A stretch of DNA of 64,000 nt from Dehalobacter sp. 12DCB1 (GCF_004343605.1 NZ_POSF01000002.1:1-64000); one strand, 5' to 3'; shown: positions 28,214-37,183, counted from the stretch's first letter. The notes: generated by a model from the letters alone, not told the origin. Made by a program: numbers and translations.

Positions 28214-28275
28214 ATTTTAGTATAATACCAAAAAATTCCTATATATGTTGTAATATGGTATAAAGAGGTGAGCTT

Positions 28276-28359
28276 ATGAATATCATTGGGCCAATTGTTC
28301 TTGGAATAGGCGTGATCGCTCTTGTTGCGGGAGTAGTAAGACATTTAAAAAATAAGTAA
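28276..28359 (+). CDS. 27-residue membrane peptide
   Basis: ATG at 28276 with AAAGAGGTGAG 6 bases upstream and a stop at 28357. The peptide is one hydrophobic helix (IIGPIVLGIGVIALVAGVV) with a basic end. It is too short to assign to a family. The ribosome site and position in the Tad operon suggest it is real. Confidence 0.5.
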   Translation: MNIIGPIVLGIGVIALVAGVVRHLKNK

Positions 28360-28374
28360 AAGGGGTGTTGGTAA

Positions 28375-28602
28375 TTGGTTAAATGGGAACTTGATGTATC
28401 AGATAACTTAAATCAAAGAGCTGAAGGTTTCAGCCTTTCTATAGGGTTAGATAAAATTGAATTTATTAAATTTGCAGTTCTTATGCAGTTGGAAAAAATG
28501 GAATCCCAAATGGATGGGAGGCGTAAATCGGATTCTGCAGGGGTTAATACCCTATCCAAAGTTTACATTGAAATGAATGATAAACAGGTTCCGGTTGGAT
28601 AA
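28375..28602 (+). CDS. Small hypothetical protein of the Tad operon
   Basis: Starts at TTG 28375 with AGGGGTG 7 bases upstream. The 75-residue soluble protein is not recognised. It lies between the membrane peptide and the lipoprotein in the same operon. Confidence 0.5.
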   Translation: MVKWELDVSDNLNQRAEGFSLSIGLDKIEFIKFAVLMQLEKMESQMDGRRKSDSAGVNTLSKVYIEMNDKQVPVG

Positions 28603-28621
28603 ACGGAAAGGAGAATGCACG

Positions 28622-29449
28622 ATGTTTAATAAAAAAAATAAAATGATATTCCCAATTATTTTTCTTATTTTATCGCTATTGTTATTTGGCTGCGGTTCAA
28701 AAAAAGCTGTTCCTCAACCCCAGACCACAAAACCTGCAGTAAAGAATACGGAAACTCAAAATAATAATCAATCAGACAACCAAAAGACCGAGAAAGAATT
28801 GCAGCCTATTAAGGAACTGCCAAAAGCCGATGAAGACAGTAACTCACAAACCGAAAAGAAATCTCAGATTAAACATAACCCACAAGGTGAGAATAACTCA
28901 CAATCTGGGACTTTACCAACTTCCGGAGCAGCACAAAAAGGATCAGGAACGACAAATACTAAGCCTCAGCCCGTAACAAATCCGGACCTGTCTTTGTATA
29001 GCTTAGGATATCCGATTGATTTAAAAAACGATGCTGCAAAGACAGATAAAGAAAAGGCAGCTTATGAAGCAGGGGCAAAATGGCTATCGGTATTCCGGAC
29101 AACAGATTACAAACAGCTGCAATCGACTGCCCAAATGCCGGGCAGCAATTATACAACAGTTCATTTCCAGCAAGAATTGGATAATTACTTCCCTAGTTTT
29201 AAATCCGAAAGTATAAACAATAAGGATACAAGACAGGTGAAATCAATTTATCTTGAAGATATCAGCTTTAATCAAATCCCTCAATTAAACAACCAAGAAG
29301 GCGCTTTTTTGAAGTTTGTGACCGTGATTAATGCAGCTAAAAACGGCGGCAACTATTGGGTAAGCAAATATGAAGAGCGCGTGATATTACTTCAGGTAAA
29401 CGGTGTTTGGAAAGTTGATTCCGAACAAGCAAGCCAATTAGAGAATTAG
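28622..29449 (+). CDS. Lipoprotein
   Basis: The start at 28622 is chosen because GGAAAGGAG precedes it and a lipoprotein signal follows directly; the frame from 28577 adds an unlikely leader. The 275-residue product has a signal peptide ending in LLLFGC (Cys 24 lipidated), a Gln/Asn/Thr/Lys-rich flexible linker of about 95 residues, and a compact C-terminal domain from about 140 on that ends in VNGVWKVDSE, like NTF2-type folds. It is anchored outside the membrane and perhaps holds the pilus or the repeat protein. Function is unknown. Confidence 0.75.
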   Translation: MFNKKNKMIFPIIFLILSLLLFGCGSKKAVPQPQTTKPAVKNTETQNNNQSDNQKTEKELQPIKELPKADEDSNSQTEKKSQIKHNPQGENNSQSGTLPTSGAAQKGSGTTNTKPQPVTNPDLSLYSLGYPIDLKNDAAKTDKEKAAYEAGAKWLSVFRTTDYKQLQSTAQMPGSNYTTVHFQQELDNYFPSFKSESINNKDTRQVKSIYLEDISFNQIPQLNNQEGAFLKFVTVINAAKNGGNYWVSKYEERVILLQVNGVWKVDSEQASQLEN

Positions 29450-29461
29450 GAGAGAAAATTT

Positions 29462-30916
29462 ATGAATTTAATTTCTAAAGATGAGTTGCATCAATTTCGC
29501 AAATATAACAATCGATATGAAAGACAGCTCAGAAGTTGTAATTATCGGTTAATCATGCCGGGATTGAATTCTTCGGAGATTTTGGAAGTCATAGACGATA
29601 ATAAACGGATGATGTTTTCATCATCGCTAAAACAGTTTGAACGTCATAAAGATCTTTTTAAAAACGATATTGATTTCAAAAGAATGGATGCCATTGAGAA
29701 TATGGGCTACCCCGATACGACAACTCTTATTGTCAAAACTACCCATGCTTGTAATTTGCACTGCCCATATTGTTATGATGTCATGTTTCGCCAGGATCTG
29801 AATGCCGAAGGAAATAGAATATCGCTTGATCTTGTTAAGCAACTGCTTAAGGTATTTAAAAGTGTAAATATTGGGTCTTGGATATGGCACGGGGGAGAAC
29901 CGTTACTGATTGACCATGATTTTTATGAAACAGCCAATGATTTAATCAGACAGCAATTTAAGAATGTGGATATCTGTATGCAATCCAATTTAACTTTAAT
30001 CGATGATGATAATGCAGCTATGCTAAGTAAATTTAACATCCGCCCCGGCTTTAGTTTTGACGGGTTAACCAATCATTTAACCCGCAAGAATACCGGTCAA
30101 TTAATGAAGTCGTTGGCCTTGGCAGATAAATACGGCATTATGGGCGGGGCCATTATAATTCTCACCAAAGATAACATCCACCACATGATTGAAGAGTACG
30201 AGTATTTTAAGCGCTTGGGAATCGGATGTAAAATGAACCTCATTTTCTCAGCCAGTAAAAATGCATACTCCTATACCTTGGAGGGTAAAGTTGTTGCAAA
30301 AGAACTTTGCAAATTCTTCGATTACTGGATTAAGGATACTTATAGACCGGCTGATTCCGATATATGCGAAAGGTATCTCCGGACAGCGTTAGAAGCCGGA
30401 GGCTCCTGTAGTTTTGCTGATTGCGCAAGCAATTGGTTTTCAACTCAGCCCGATGGCACGATTTATCACTGCGGCCGCGACTGGCCCGAAAACGCATCAG
30501 TGTCTTTCGGCAATATATTTGATATGGAGTCAGTCCAAGATATTCTTAATCATCCCAATCATCAACGTTGGATAGAGGGTACCCGCCGAATGCTTGAAAA
30601 CTGCAGTGATTGTGATTTTTACTTTTCCTGTCACTGTGGCTGCTTTAACGATAATTTGCAATATGATTTATCGATGAATAAGCCTGAACCTGAAAATTGT
30701 TATATCCATAGACAGGTCATCAGCCATATCATTCGGGTTATCAATGAAATTGATTTTGATGATATGCCTAAATATAACCCAAGATTTCTTAATTTCCTTT
30801 TCACGAATCAATTCCGGAGCGCCAAGATGATCGATAAGATTTTAGATGAGTCGATTAAGCTTATTAATGCCCCGGTTCAGGCGGAAAATAAGCTTAAGGA
30901 GTTTTTAGTCGTTTAA
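29462..30916 (+). CDS. Radical SAM/SPASM protein, possible repeat-protein maturase
   Basis: A 484-residue radical SAM enzyme. The SAM/Fe-S motif CNLHCPYC is at about residues 97-104, followed by WHGGEPLL, the usual GGE motif. The C-terminal part is Cys-rich (CSFADC, YHCGRDW, NCSDCDFYFSCHCGCF), as in SPASM domains carrying extra Fe-S clusters. Enzymes of this group modify peptides and proteins (sactipeptides, sulfatase formylglycine). The neighbours are a U32 protein, a Tyr/Asn-repeat secreted protein and a second radical SAM gene, so the repeat protein is the likely substrate. That is inference. Confidence 0.85.
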   Translation: MNLISKDELHQFRKYNNRYERQLRSCNYRLIMPGLNSSEILEVIDDNKRMMFSSSLKQFERHKDLFKNDIDFKRMDAIENMGYPDTTTLIVKTTHACNLHCPYCYDVMFRQDLNAEGNRISLDLVKQLLKVFKSVNIGSWIWHGGEPLLIDHDFYETANDLIRQQFKNVDICMQSNLTLIDDDNAAMLSKFNIRPGFSFDGLTNHLTRKNTGQLMKSLALADKYGIMGGAIIILTKDNIHHMIEEYEYFKRLGIGCKMNLIFSASKNAYSYTLEGKVVAKELCKFFDYWIKDTYRPADSDICERYLRTALEAGGSCSFADCASNWFSTQPDGTIYHCGRDWPENASVSFGNIFDMESVQDILNHPNHQRWIEGTRRMLENCSDCDFYFSCHCGCFNDNLQYDLSMNKPEPENCYIHRQVISHIIRVINEIDFDDMPKYNPRFLNFLFTNQFRSAKMIDKILDESIKLINAPVQAENKLKEFLVV

Positions 30917-30944
30917 TAAATATTAAGAAAAGAGTGTAATTTGT

Positions 30945-32132
30945 ATGATCAATATATTTAAGAAAAAACAAACCATTTCTCTAAAGAGCCTGCCAAGAGA
31001 AATGGTTTTTTCTGTTCCTTTATTATTCGATTTCGATTATATAAAGCAGTTATCTAATCTCAACAGCAAAAACACAAAGTATAAAATTCATTCTGCTTAT
31101 AACAGTCTCCCTTACACTTCTTATGCCAAGTCAGGTTTTGAACATGGCCGGTCTGTTAATTTTCAGGAAAACAGCAAAATACTTACCTTAGAGGATTTAA
31201 GGCCGTATATCCAAGAGCTCGATAAGAATAATATCGAGTTCATTTATTTAATGAATAGCATTTCAACCATTTCGCTTTATGATTTCGAATCCAATATCCC
31301 TCAGTTCAAGCAGTTTGTCAGCCATCTTGCCGATATAGGCGTTAGAAGCATAACCGTGGGCAGCCAGCTTCTGGCTGATTTTTTAAAGGAAGAATTCAAT
31401 GGGTTATCTGTCAATGCTTCAACGATGATGGATATCCGTTCGATCACCCAAGCAAAGTATGTTGTTGAAAATTTAGGAATTTCCAATATTATTCCTGCTT
31501 CTGATCTGAATAAAGATTTTGCTTTTATCGAGTCATTTAAAAAGTTATTTCCGGAAACCGGTTTAGAACTTATGGCAGATGAAGCTTGTATCTATGGCTG
31601 CCCTACAAAGAATATTCATTATACTCTGTTTGGCAGGCAGGAAAATATTCATCGATGCAGCCCGGTCTTCCGTGAATTTCCGAAGTTTATCTGTGACCGA
31701 ATAACAGGCTGTAACCCCGCTATTCAAATGGTTCTAAACAGAATAATTTATCCTTGGGAATTAACTGAATTAGAAAAAGCCGGAGCTAATAGTATTAAGC
31801 TAGTTGGCAGGGACCATCCAAAGCCCGAATTATTAAATAAGATTCGGGCTTACATGATTGGAGCAACGGACAAAGAATATGCGCTCAACGAGTTTTACAA
31901 TACTTATAACTCTCGTTTTATGAACACAGCGTTCAGTCAATATGGGACTTTAAGAATGAATAAAGTCATTGAATACATGCCTGATATTAACCATTTTATA
32001 AAAAATAAACCGCAGTGTTCTTCCCAGTGCGGTGCTGCCTGTGATTACTGCTTTCATAAAGCCGCTTTGATTGAAAAATATGTGCTGGCCAAAAATACAA
32101 CAAATAATCTATCTTGTGCTGCAGGTGATTGA
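30945..32132 (+). CDS. U32-family (UbiU/UbiV-like) Fe-S protein
   Basis: A 395-residue protein of the peptidase U32 type. It has a TIM-barrel-like N-terminal half (GVRSITVGSQLLADFL, LSVNASTMMDIRS) and cysteines typical of the 4Fe-4S site in LMADEACIYGCP and HRCSP. A C-terminal cysteine group (CSSQCGAACDYC) is extra. Studied members (UbiU/UbiV, TrhP, RlhA) support oxygen-independent hydroxylation. A similar step on the neighbouring Tyr/Asn-rich protein is possible but unproven. It lies between a radical SAM gene and the repeat protein, all on one strand. Confidence 0.75.
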   Translation: MINIFKKKQTISLKSLPREMVFSVPLLFDFDYIKQLSNLNSKNTKYKIHSAYNSLPYTSYAKSGFEHGRSVNFQENSKILTLEDLRPYIQELDKNNIEFIYLMNSISTISLYDFESNIPQFKQFVSHLADIGVRSITVGSQLLADFLKEEFNGLSVNASTMMDIRSITQAKYVVENLGISNIIPASDLNKDFAFIESFKKLFPETGLELMADEACIYGCPTKNIHYTLFGRQENIHRCSPVFREFPKFICDRITGCNPAIQMVLNRIIYPWELTELEKAGANSIKLVGRDHPKPELLNKIRAYMIGATDKEYALNEFYNTYNSRFMNTAFSQYGTLRMNKVIEYMPDINHFIKNKPQCSSQCGAACDYCFHKAALIEKYVLAKNTTNNLSCAAGD

Positions 32133-32133
32133 A

Positions 32134-32907
32134 ATGTCAAGAACGTATACGCGATTAAAAAAATTACTCTTTGCTTTTGTTTCACTTAGCATCCTTCATA
32201 CCTCAATAACTCAAGATGTCATTGGAAATAATTATCCTGACCGGCCGCATTCTAAGGATGGCAAATATTCAACATCATGGGGATTGAAGTTTTCGCTTGA
32301 GCCGGAGAAAGCCTTTGCCTGGGTTCAATGGACCTGGCCTCAGTCAAGTTGGAGTAATTACACAAATTATGGGGCTTATACGAATGTTTATAACAATATT
32401 TACGGTAATTATGTCAATTGGAATGCCAATTATTCAAATGCCGGTGTTTGGGAAAACCATACCAACTGGCAAAACCATACCGAAACCTATTCCCAATACA
32501 GCCAATACTCTAATTACAGCAATTACAGTAATTATGGCAATTATTATAATTACAGCAATTATTACAATTATAGCAATTACTACAATTGGGGTAATTGGGA
32601 TAACTATGTACCGCCGCCGACAGTTACAGCCAGTGTTCAAGCTGTAGCTTTTCCTGGGACGACAATTCAAATTACAGCAACGACCGCGGGTACTGTTACT
32701 CAGGTTACAGCAATAAATTCTCTAAATTCGACGACTATAACGTTTGTTAATACATCCGGTAATACGTGGGTGGGTAGTTATAACGTACCTGCTGGCACAG
32801 CAAGGCAACCAATTACCTTTACCGTAACAGCAAGAAACAGTACCGGATCTGCAAATGCCGTAACGGTAACAAATGTTAAGACATTCCAAAGTGTTATTAC
32901 GAGATGA
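32134..32907 (+). CDS. Exported Tyr/Trp-Asn repeat protein with Ig-like domain
   Basis: The ATG at 32134 is preferred: GCAGGTGA stands just upstream and a basic-hydrophobic signal sequence (RLKKLLFAFVSLSIL) follows. The longer frame from 32071 only covers the end of the U32 gene. The 257-residue protein has a repeat region at about residues 73-158, with an aromatic residue (Tyr or Trp) roughly every third position, mostly as S-N-Y, Q-Y-S, Y-N-Y or N-W. Two prolines then lead into a C-terminal Thr/Val-rich beta domain like bacterial Ig folds. It looks like a surface protein and the likely substrate of the flanking radical SAM and U32 proteins. Confidence 0.75.
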   Translation: MSRTYTRLKKLLFAFVSLSILHTSITQDVIGNNYPDRPHSKDGKYSTSWGLKFSLEPEKAFAWVQWTWPQSSWSNYTNYGAYTNVYNNIYGNYVNWNANYSNAGVWENHTNWQNHTETYSQYSQYSNYSNYSNYGNYYNYSNYYNYSNYYNWGNWDNYVPPPTVTASVQAVAFPGTTIQITATTAGTVTQVTAINSLNSTTITFVNTSGNTWVGSYNVPAGTARQPITFTVTARNSTGSANAVTVTNVKTFQSVITR

Positions 32908-32991
32908 TGAATATAACGCTTATTAAGCCGCGATTGCATTTTTCGAAAGAGATAAAAGTTAATTTCATAAATTATTGAGGAGTTTTTTAGA

Positions 32992-33957
32992 ATGAATATA
33001 ATGTTAAATAACTATTGCAACTTAAAGTGTTCCTATTGTTTTGCAAACTGTGACCCCAAAAACAAGGTTAATATCTCAGATGAATATTACGCTTACATTC
33101 TTGACTTCTTTAAAAGATCCGGGCATTCGGAATTAAGGCTTCTAGGGGGGGAGCCAACCTTGCACCCGAAATTCGAGCAATGGGTTAATGACGGAATTAA
33201 AGATCCTTTCTTTCATAAGATTCAATTATTTTCTAATGCCCTTGCTCTGGATCAGAAGTTGAGCCATTCCATTGTCCACCCCAAAGTATCTTTCTTAATT
33301 AATCTTAATGGCCCAAAAGTAATCGGCGAAAACATATATAGCAAAACTGTCAATAATGTTGAAAATATGGTTTTCGAATACCGAAGAAGAAATATCGAGC
33401 CTCGTGTAACGCTCGGTATTAATATTTTTGAGCCTCATTTTGATTACAGTTATATTATTGAAGAGAGCAAGAAGTTAAACTTAAAAACCATTCGTTATAG
33501 TATCACGGTCCCGTCTAATAATAATCAAGCCGGGACTCTTCAGCATTATGAAAGTTATGTCCCTCGTTTGGTCGAGTTCTTGGACTCATGTCATGAAAAT
33601 GGAATTATGCCCCATATAGACTGTAACAACCCTCCAAAGTGTATCTTTTCAAATGAGGAACTTGTTAATTTCATTTATTCCGGTTTTGACCTTGTTCATA
33701 GAGAAATGTGTCGGCCGGTAATGGATATACGACCGGATTTAAGTGTAGCGCGTTGTTTTGTCTTTGAGGATTATCTTTCCGTAAATATTAAAGATTTCGA
33801 TACCGTTGCGAAAATTCAAGAATTCTTTATTCGTGAGATCGATAGCAAACGTTTTTTTAATCCCGCCTTTAAAGAATGTGGTGGGTGTAGATTCTGGCAG
33901 GAGAAGAAATGCCAGGGTGGATGTTTAGGTTACAATATTCAGAACAAATCAGCCTAG
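32992..33957 (+). CDS. Second radical SAM protein of the repeat-protein cluster
   Basis: A 321-residue radical SAM enzyme with CNLKCSYC close to the N-terminus (residues 9-16) and LLGGEPTLHP (GGE motif). The C-terminal CGGCRFWQEKKCQGGCLGY provides ligands for an auxiliary cluster. GAGGAG precedes the ATG. It is the last gene of the cluster and is followed by a terminator. Pairing of two radical SAM enzymes around a tripeptide-repeat protein resembles the His-Xaa-Ser (HxsB/HxsC) arrangement; the substrate here differs. Confidence 0.85.
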   Translation: MNIMLNNYCNLKCSYCFANCDPKNKVNISDEYYAYILDFFKRSGHSELRLLGGEPTLHPKFEQWVNDGIKDPFFHKIQLFSNALALDQKLSHSIVHPKVSFLINLNGPKVIGENIYSKTVNNVENMVFEYRRRNIEPRVTLGINIFEPHFDYSYIIEESKKLNLKTIRYSITVPSNNNQAGTLQHYESYVPRLVEFLDSCHENGIMPHIDCNNPPKCIFSNEELVNFIYSGFDLVHREMCRPVMDIRPDLSVARCFVFEDYLSVNIKDFDTVAKIQEFFIREIDSKRFFNPAFKECGGCRFWQEKKCQGGCLGYNIQNKSA

Positions 33958-34101
33958 TATGATTGTGTATTAAAGGGTATAAGCACAAAATTATTGGCAG
34001 CTCTATGCCGAATAGATTTTAAGTGTAATTCATCACTTCTTGATGATTTGATGCCCTGGTAATCCAAACTCCAAGCTGCAGAATGCACAAAATAAAACTA
34101 G

Positions 34102-34126
34102 ACCCCGGTGTGACCGGGGTTTAACT
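34102..34126 (+). terminator. Rho-independent terminator of the radical SAM cluster
   Basis: ACCCCGGT at 34102-34109 and ACCGGGGT at 34113-34120 form an 8-bp GC-rich stem with a 3-base loop, followed by TTAACTTT. It lies in the 313-base gene-free stretch 33958-34270, in which I see nothing else. Confidence 0.75.
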
Positions 34127-34270
34127 TTGTCAAATGCACGTGTTTATATCAATATATATCAGCATTATTCACAATACTTAAACTTCTTAGAGAGGTTGCA
34201 ACGAATAATGAAATTCTATGGAATAATGCGCACTTAAAGACAAGTTCATATTTATTGAGAGGAGAAAATT

Positions 34271-34795
34271 ATGTCGGATGTAATATATTTAAGGGATCTC
34301 AGACACGCTATTAGAGTCGCAAATATGAGTAAACGCCTAGCTGATTTTTTAAGTTTATCGGAAGAAGATAAAAGTAAGTATTATATATCCTCATTATTTC
34401 ATGATTTAGGTAAATCTTTTTTATCCCAGGATATTGTAAATAAACCAGGTAATTTAACAAGTGAAGAAAGAAGGCATATTGAGACCCACTCTATTTTGAG
34501 TTACAAAGAAGTAAAAAAAATTGGTTATCCGGAAGAAATAGCAATTAATATCTTGTACCATCATGAAAACTTTGATGGAACCGGATACCCTTATGGACGT
34601 AAAGGGCAATTCATCCCTTTAGGAGCAAGAATTATAAGGATCACAGATACTTTCGATGCTTTAACAAGTGATAGATCTTATCGTAGGGCTATGAAAGCAG
34701 AAACTGCATTTGAAATTATGAAAAGGCAAAAAGAATTTTATGATCCGGAACTTTATAAACTTTTTTACCTTTTATACACTAAGAATGAATTTTAG
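34271..34795 (+). CDS. HD-GYP c-di-GMP phosphodiesterase, minimal
   Basis: A 174-residue protein consisting of only an HD-GYP domain. SLFHDLGKS supplies the HD pair, HHENFDGTGYPYG is the HHExxDGxGYP signature, and ITDTFDALTSDRSYR is the next conserved block. Such domains hydrolyse c-di-GMP. There is no sensor domain and no membrane segment. GAGAGGAG precedes the ATG. It lies between the pilus/repeat-protein cluster and the defence island, so it may tune pili or the riboswitch at 60130, both common c-di-GMP targets; this is inference. Confidence 0.9.
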   Translation: MSDVIYLRDLRHAIRVANMSKRLADFLSLSEEDKSKYYISSLFHDLGKSFLSQDIVNKPGNLTSEERRHIETHSILSYKEVKKIGYPEEIAINILYHHENFDGTGYPYGRKGQFIPLGARIIRITDTFDALTSDRSYRRAMKAETAFEIMKRQKEFYDPELYKLFYLLYTKNEF

Positions 34796-34859
34796 ATTGT
34801 AAGTCGCATCGAAGTCCACATGATCTTGTTTCAATCAATACACATAGGACAGGACGCCG

Positions 34860-35335
34860 TCAAACGGGAAAAGTTATACGGCGATTGGGGACATCTAGCA
34901 GGCACTTTTTCAAAACTAATTTGTAATTGCCAATTTTCAGGACGAAGGGGGTACTGTCGATCAGAATCGCAATTCGCCCTTCCAGCATTTTAGCTGAAAC
35001 AATGTCGGGTTTTTTCCGTATTGCCGATTGTTGCAAAGACGGTAAAAGGGTCATCTTCAATGAATTGTTCAACTTTTCGGCGAATCAATGTAATATTGGT
35101 AAGAATCCTTTCTGTAAATCCTTCTCTTAGTCCTCGGACCACGGAATCTTCTGCGGCATTTCCACACTGCAGCTCTCGCCGCCCCCAGTCATGGCCAATG
35201 CCCCTGATGAACCATTGATCAATAAAACAATGTTCCCGGACAGGCACTCTTCTATCACTTCTTCGAGCGATGCAATCTCTCTGACATATACCGAAAGCAT
35301 GGGTTTTATAGTACTTTGTGAATGGTCTAGTTTTT
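34860..35335 (-). pseudogene. Decayed GerA-family spore germination gene
   Basis: Read on the minus strand, three frames together give GerA-type blocks in the right order. First comes EEVIEECLSGNIVLLINGSS, then SVVRGLREGFTERILTNITLIRR in another frame, and then KPDIVSAKMLEGRIAILIDSTPFVL. At least two frameshifts are present, the segment between the ITLIRR block and the FIEDDPF block is missing, and the N- and C-terminal parts are gone. GerA proteins are membrane germinant receptors of endospore formers. The remnant is between the HD-GYP gene and the defence island. Confidence 0.8.
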
Positions 35336-35558
35336 GTCGTTATTAATTTTCTTCTAACATACATCCTGTACTTTTTATAGATTGTGTAGCAAGGCCCAGG
35401 GCACAGGGGCAAGGAATCGGAGAAGGGGGCCGTTTAGGAGGGTAGGAGGTCTTAGTTTTATACATTTACGCAATAATTAGGAGAGGTATGTGCCTCCTCG
35501 CCTCGACTGTGTTTGGACGTCACCTTTGAGACAATCTCACGCTCACAATCGCAAAATT

Positions 35559-35597
35559 ACACGTTCTTACACGATTATACACGATATACACGATTGT
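35559..35597. repeat. Four tandem ACACG-type repeats
   Basis: ACACGTTCTT, ACACGATTAT, ACACGATAT and ACACGATTG follow each other at 9-10 base spacing, about one helical turn. The surrounding gene-free stretch 35336-35659 is AT-rich. The repeats stand downstream of the 35660-37183 gene and could be protein-binding iterons; no function is shown. Confidence 0.55.
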
Positions 35598-35659
35598 TGT
35601 TAAACCGTTATGTGGATAATGAAAATCTTAGTTATTACTGTTAGCTTTTTGACGTTTTA

Positions 35660-37183
35660 CTAAACTTTGTTTTGTAATATCCTTAAACATTGATCAAGTA
35701 ATCTTTCATTATTGATTATTATAATAGAAAGCTTTTTTCTTGTTCTGGTTACGATTTGAAAAAGCATTTTTGTTGGATGATAATAAGGAGTTGTAGAATA
35801 ACCCCAAGTATTTAATTTCCCGTCCTTGTAATAAAAATGTCGATCAATTACGGCGACCACATTATCGTATTCTTGTCCAATTACTTTATGCGCATTATCT
35901 TCGTCGTTTTTTTGATACTTTTCATATGGGTATGTATGGTATCTTGATGGAGTAAAATTAATAACCTTCCATCCTTTATTATCAAGATAACCAATATACT
36001 TCTTCGCATCTTCTGGATCAGTAAAATATTGGATATCAATATTCTCGTAATTTTGATTCGGATTCTTCTTTGAAAGATCGAACAAATTTTTAATAAATGA
36101 AGCGATCTCTTTGTTCGTTCTAATTTTTTCGGTTAATCTGAATTCGTGCGGTGAAAGTTTTTTCGAAATGTATTTTGGTATATTATTTCTTATTTCATAT
36201 GATGACAAGGTTTGCTGAGAATCATAAGAAAAGATAATTTTAGTGTTATTATCTTTTATTTCTTCTAATATATCATCCAATTGGTGCGTATATATTCTCT
36301 GGGTTTCATCAATAAATATGATATCATATGTTTTCAGGTCATAATCTTTATATAATTTAATTGAAGTAATTGGCCATTTATGTGCCGTCTTTAGCAAATA
36401 TTGACCGCTATTTAAACTTCCACAATGAATTATTAAAATCTTATTTGAATTGGATATGTATTCTTTTGCGATATCATAAGTCAAAAGCGTTTTACCGGTT
36501 CCGGCAGATCCATGTATTGAGATATAAGCATTACCCGGACTAGCGCATAATTTTGCTATTTCATTCTTAATCCTTTCTTGATGATCGGTTAAAAAATATC
36601 TATTATTAATAAATGCTTCGGTTGAGTTAAATGGAGACACTAAATAATTAGTTGGATCGAACAGTTTGTTTACGTCTTCGATATACGCTAGTTCCTGCTT
36701 ATATAATAAAGTAATTAAATAATTAAGGTCGGTTTCTTCGATGCTGCCATCGTCTTTTAGTATAAATAGCTTATTGATTCCAGCAACAAAGGTAAAACAA
36801 TAGACTTCTACTCCTAAAAAACTCAAATAATACTTATTCTTATTGAGTTGTTTTTGGATCTTTTCATTAGTTGTCTCATTTTTTAGCTCAATATTAATTA
36901 TGTAATTTTTGCCAAACCTTAAAAGGTCAAACTCCTTACTGATTTGGTTTATTGTAAATCCCACAAAAAATTCATCAAATACTATCAGCTTATTAGTGCT
37001 AGCAAAAATATTACTCACAAAAAGCTCCAAATCATTTAATTCGTTATCTTTAATTTTTATTGCAAAATTATCTTTGTATAACTCAAAAACCGTTTCTTGC
37101 AGATCTTTGTTTGCATTAATCAAAGACAATAAATTAACAGATTTCAATTTTAGTATTACCTTTCTATTTCCATAAACATGCAA
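35660..37183 (-). CDS. Nuclease-helicase protein (DUF2075-like helicase)
   Basis: A 507-residue protein. The N-terminal part has FDLLRFGKNYIINIELKNE, a D...ExK pattern of a restriction-endonuclease fold. The C-terminal two-thirds is a superfamily 1 helicase of the DUF2075 type: Walker A HGSAGTGKTLL near residue 225, Walker B YDIIFIDETQR near 290, and late motifs KVIGQEYDNVVAVID and QIVTRTRKKL. Similar single-gene nuclease-helicases occur in defence islands. The start codon has a weak ribosome site. It is the last gene of the minus-strand island. Confidence 0.7.
   Translation of the reverse strand: MHVYGNRKVILKLKSVNLLSLINANKDLQETVFELYKDNFAIKIKDNELNDLELFVSNIFASTNKLIVFDEFFVGFTINQISKEFDLLRFGKNYIINIELKNETTNEKIQKQLNKNKYYLSFLGVEVYCFTFVAGINKLFILKDDGSIEETDLNYLITLLYKQELAYIEDVNKLFDPTNYLVSPFNSTEAFINNRYFLTDHQERIKNEIAKLCASPGNAYISIHGSAGTGKTLLTYDIAKEYISNSNKILIIHCGSLNSGQYLLKTAHKWPITSIKLYKDYDLKTYDIIFIDETQRIYTHQLDDILEEIKDNNTKIIFSYDSQQTLSSYEIRNNIPKYISKKLSPHEFRLTEKIRTNKEIASFIKNLFDLSKKNPNQNYENIDIQYFTDPEDAKKYIGYLDNKGWKVINFTPSRYHTYPYEKYQKNDEDNAHKVIGQEYDNVVAVIDRHFYYKDGKLNTWGYSTTPYYHPTKMLFQIVTRTRKKLSIIIINNERLLDQCLRILQNKV

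Noticed and set aside
32350-32607. CRISPR array or DNA tandem repeat
   Set aside because: The periodicity is at the protein level with variable codons, and there are no spacers or palindromic repeats. No CRISPR array was seen anywhere in the window.
32297-32670. Ile/Thr-rich open frames on both strands inside the repeat protein
   Set aside because: They are by-products of the Tyr/Asn repeat (TAT, AAT codons read in other frames) and have no start signals.
34860-35412. Four separate small proteins in this stretch
   Set aside because: The minus-strand frames join into one GerA-type sequence with frameshifts, so they are pieces of a pseudogene; the plus-strand frames are shadows.
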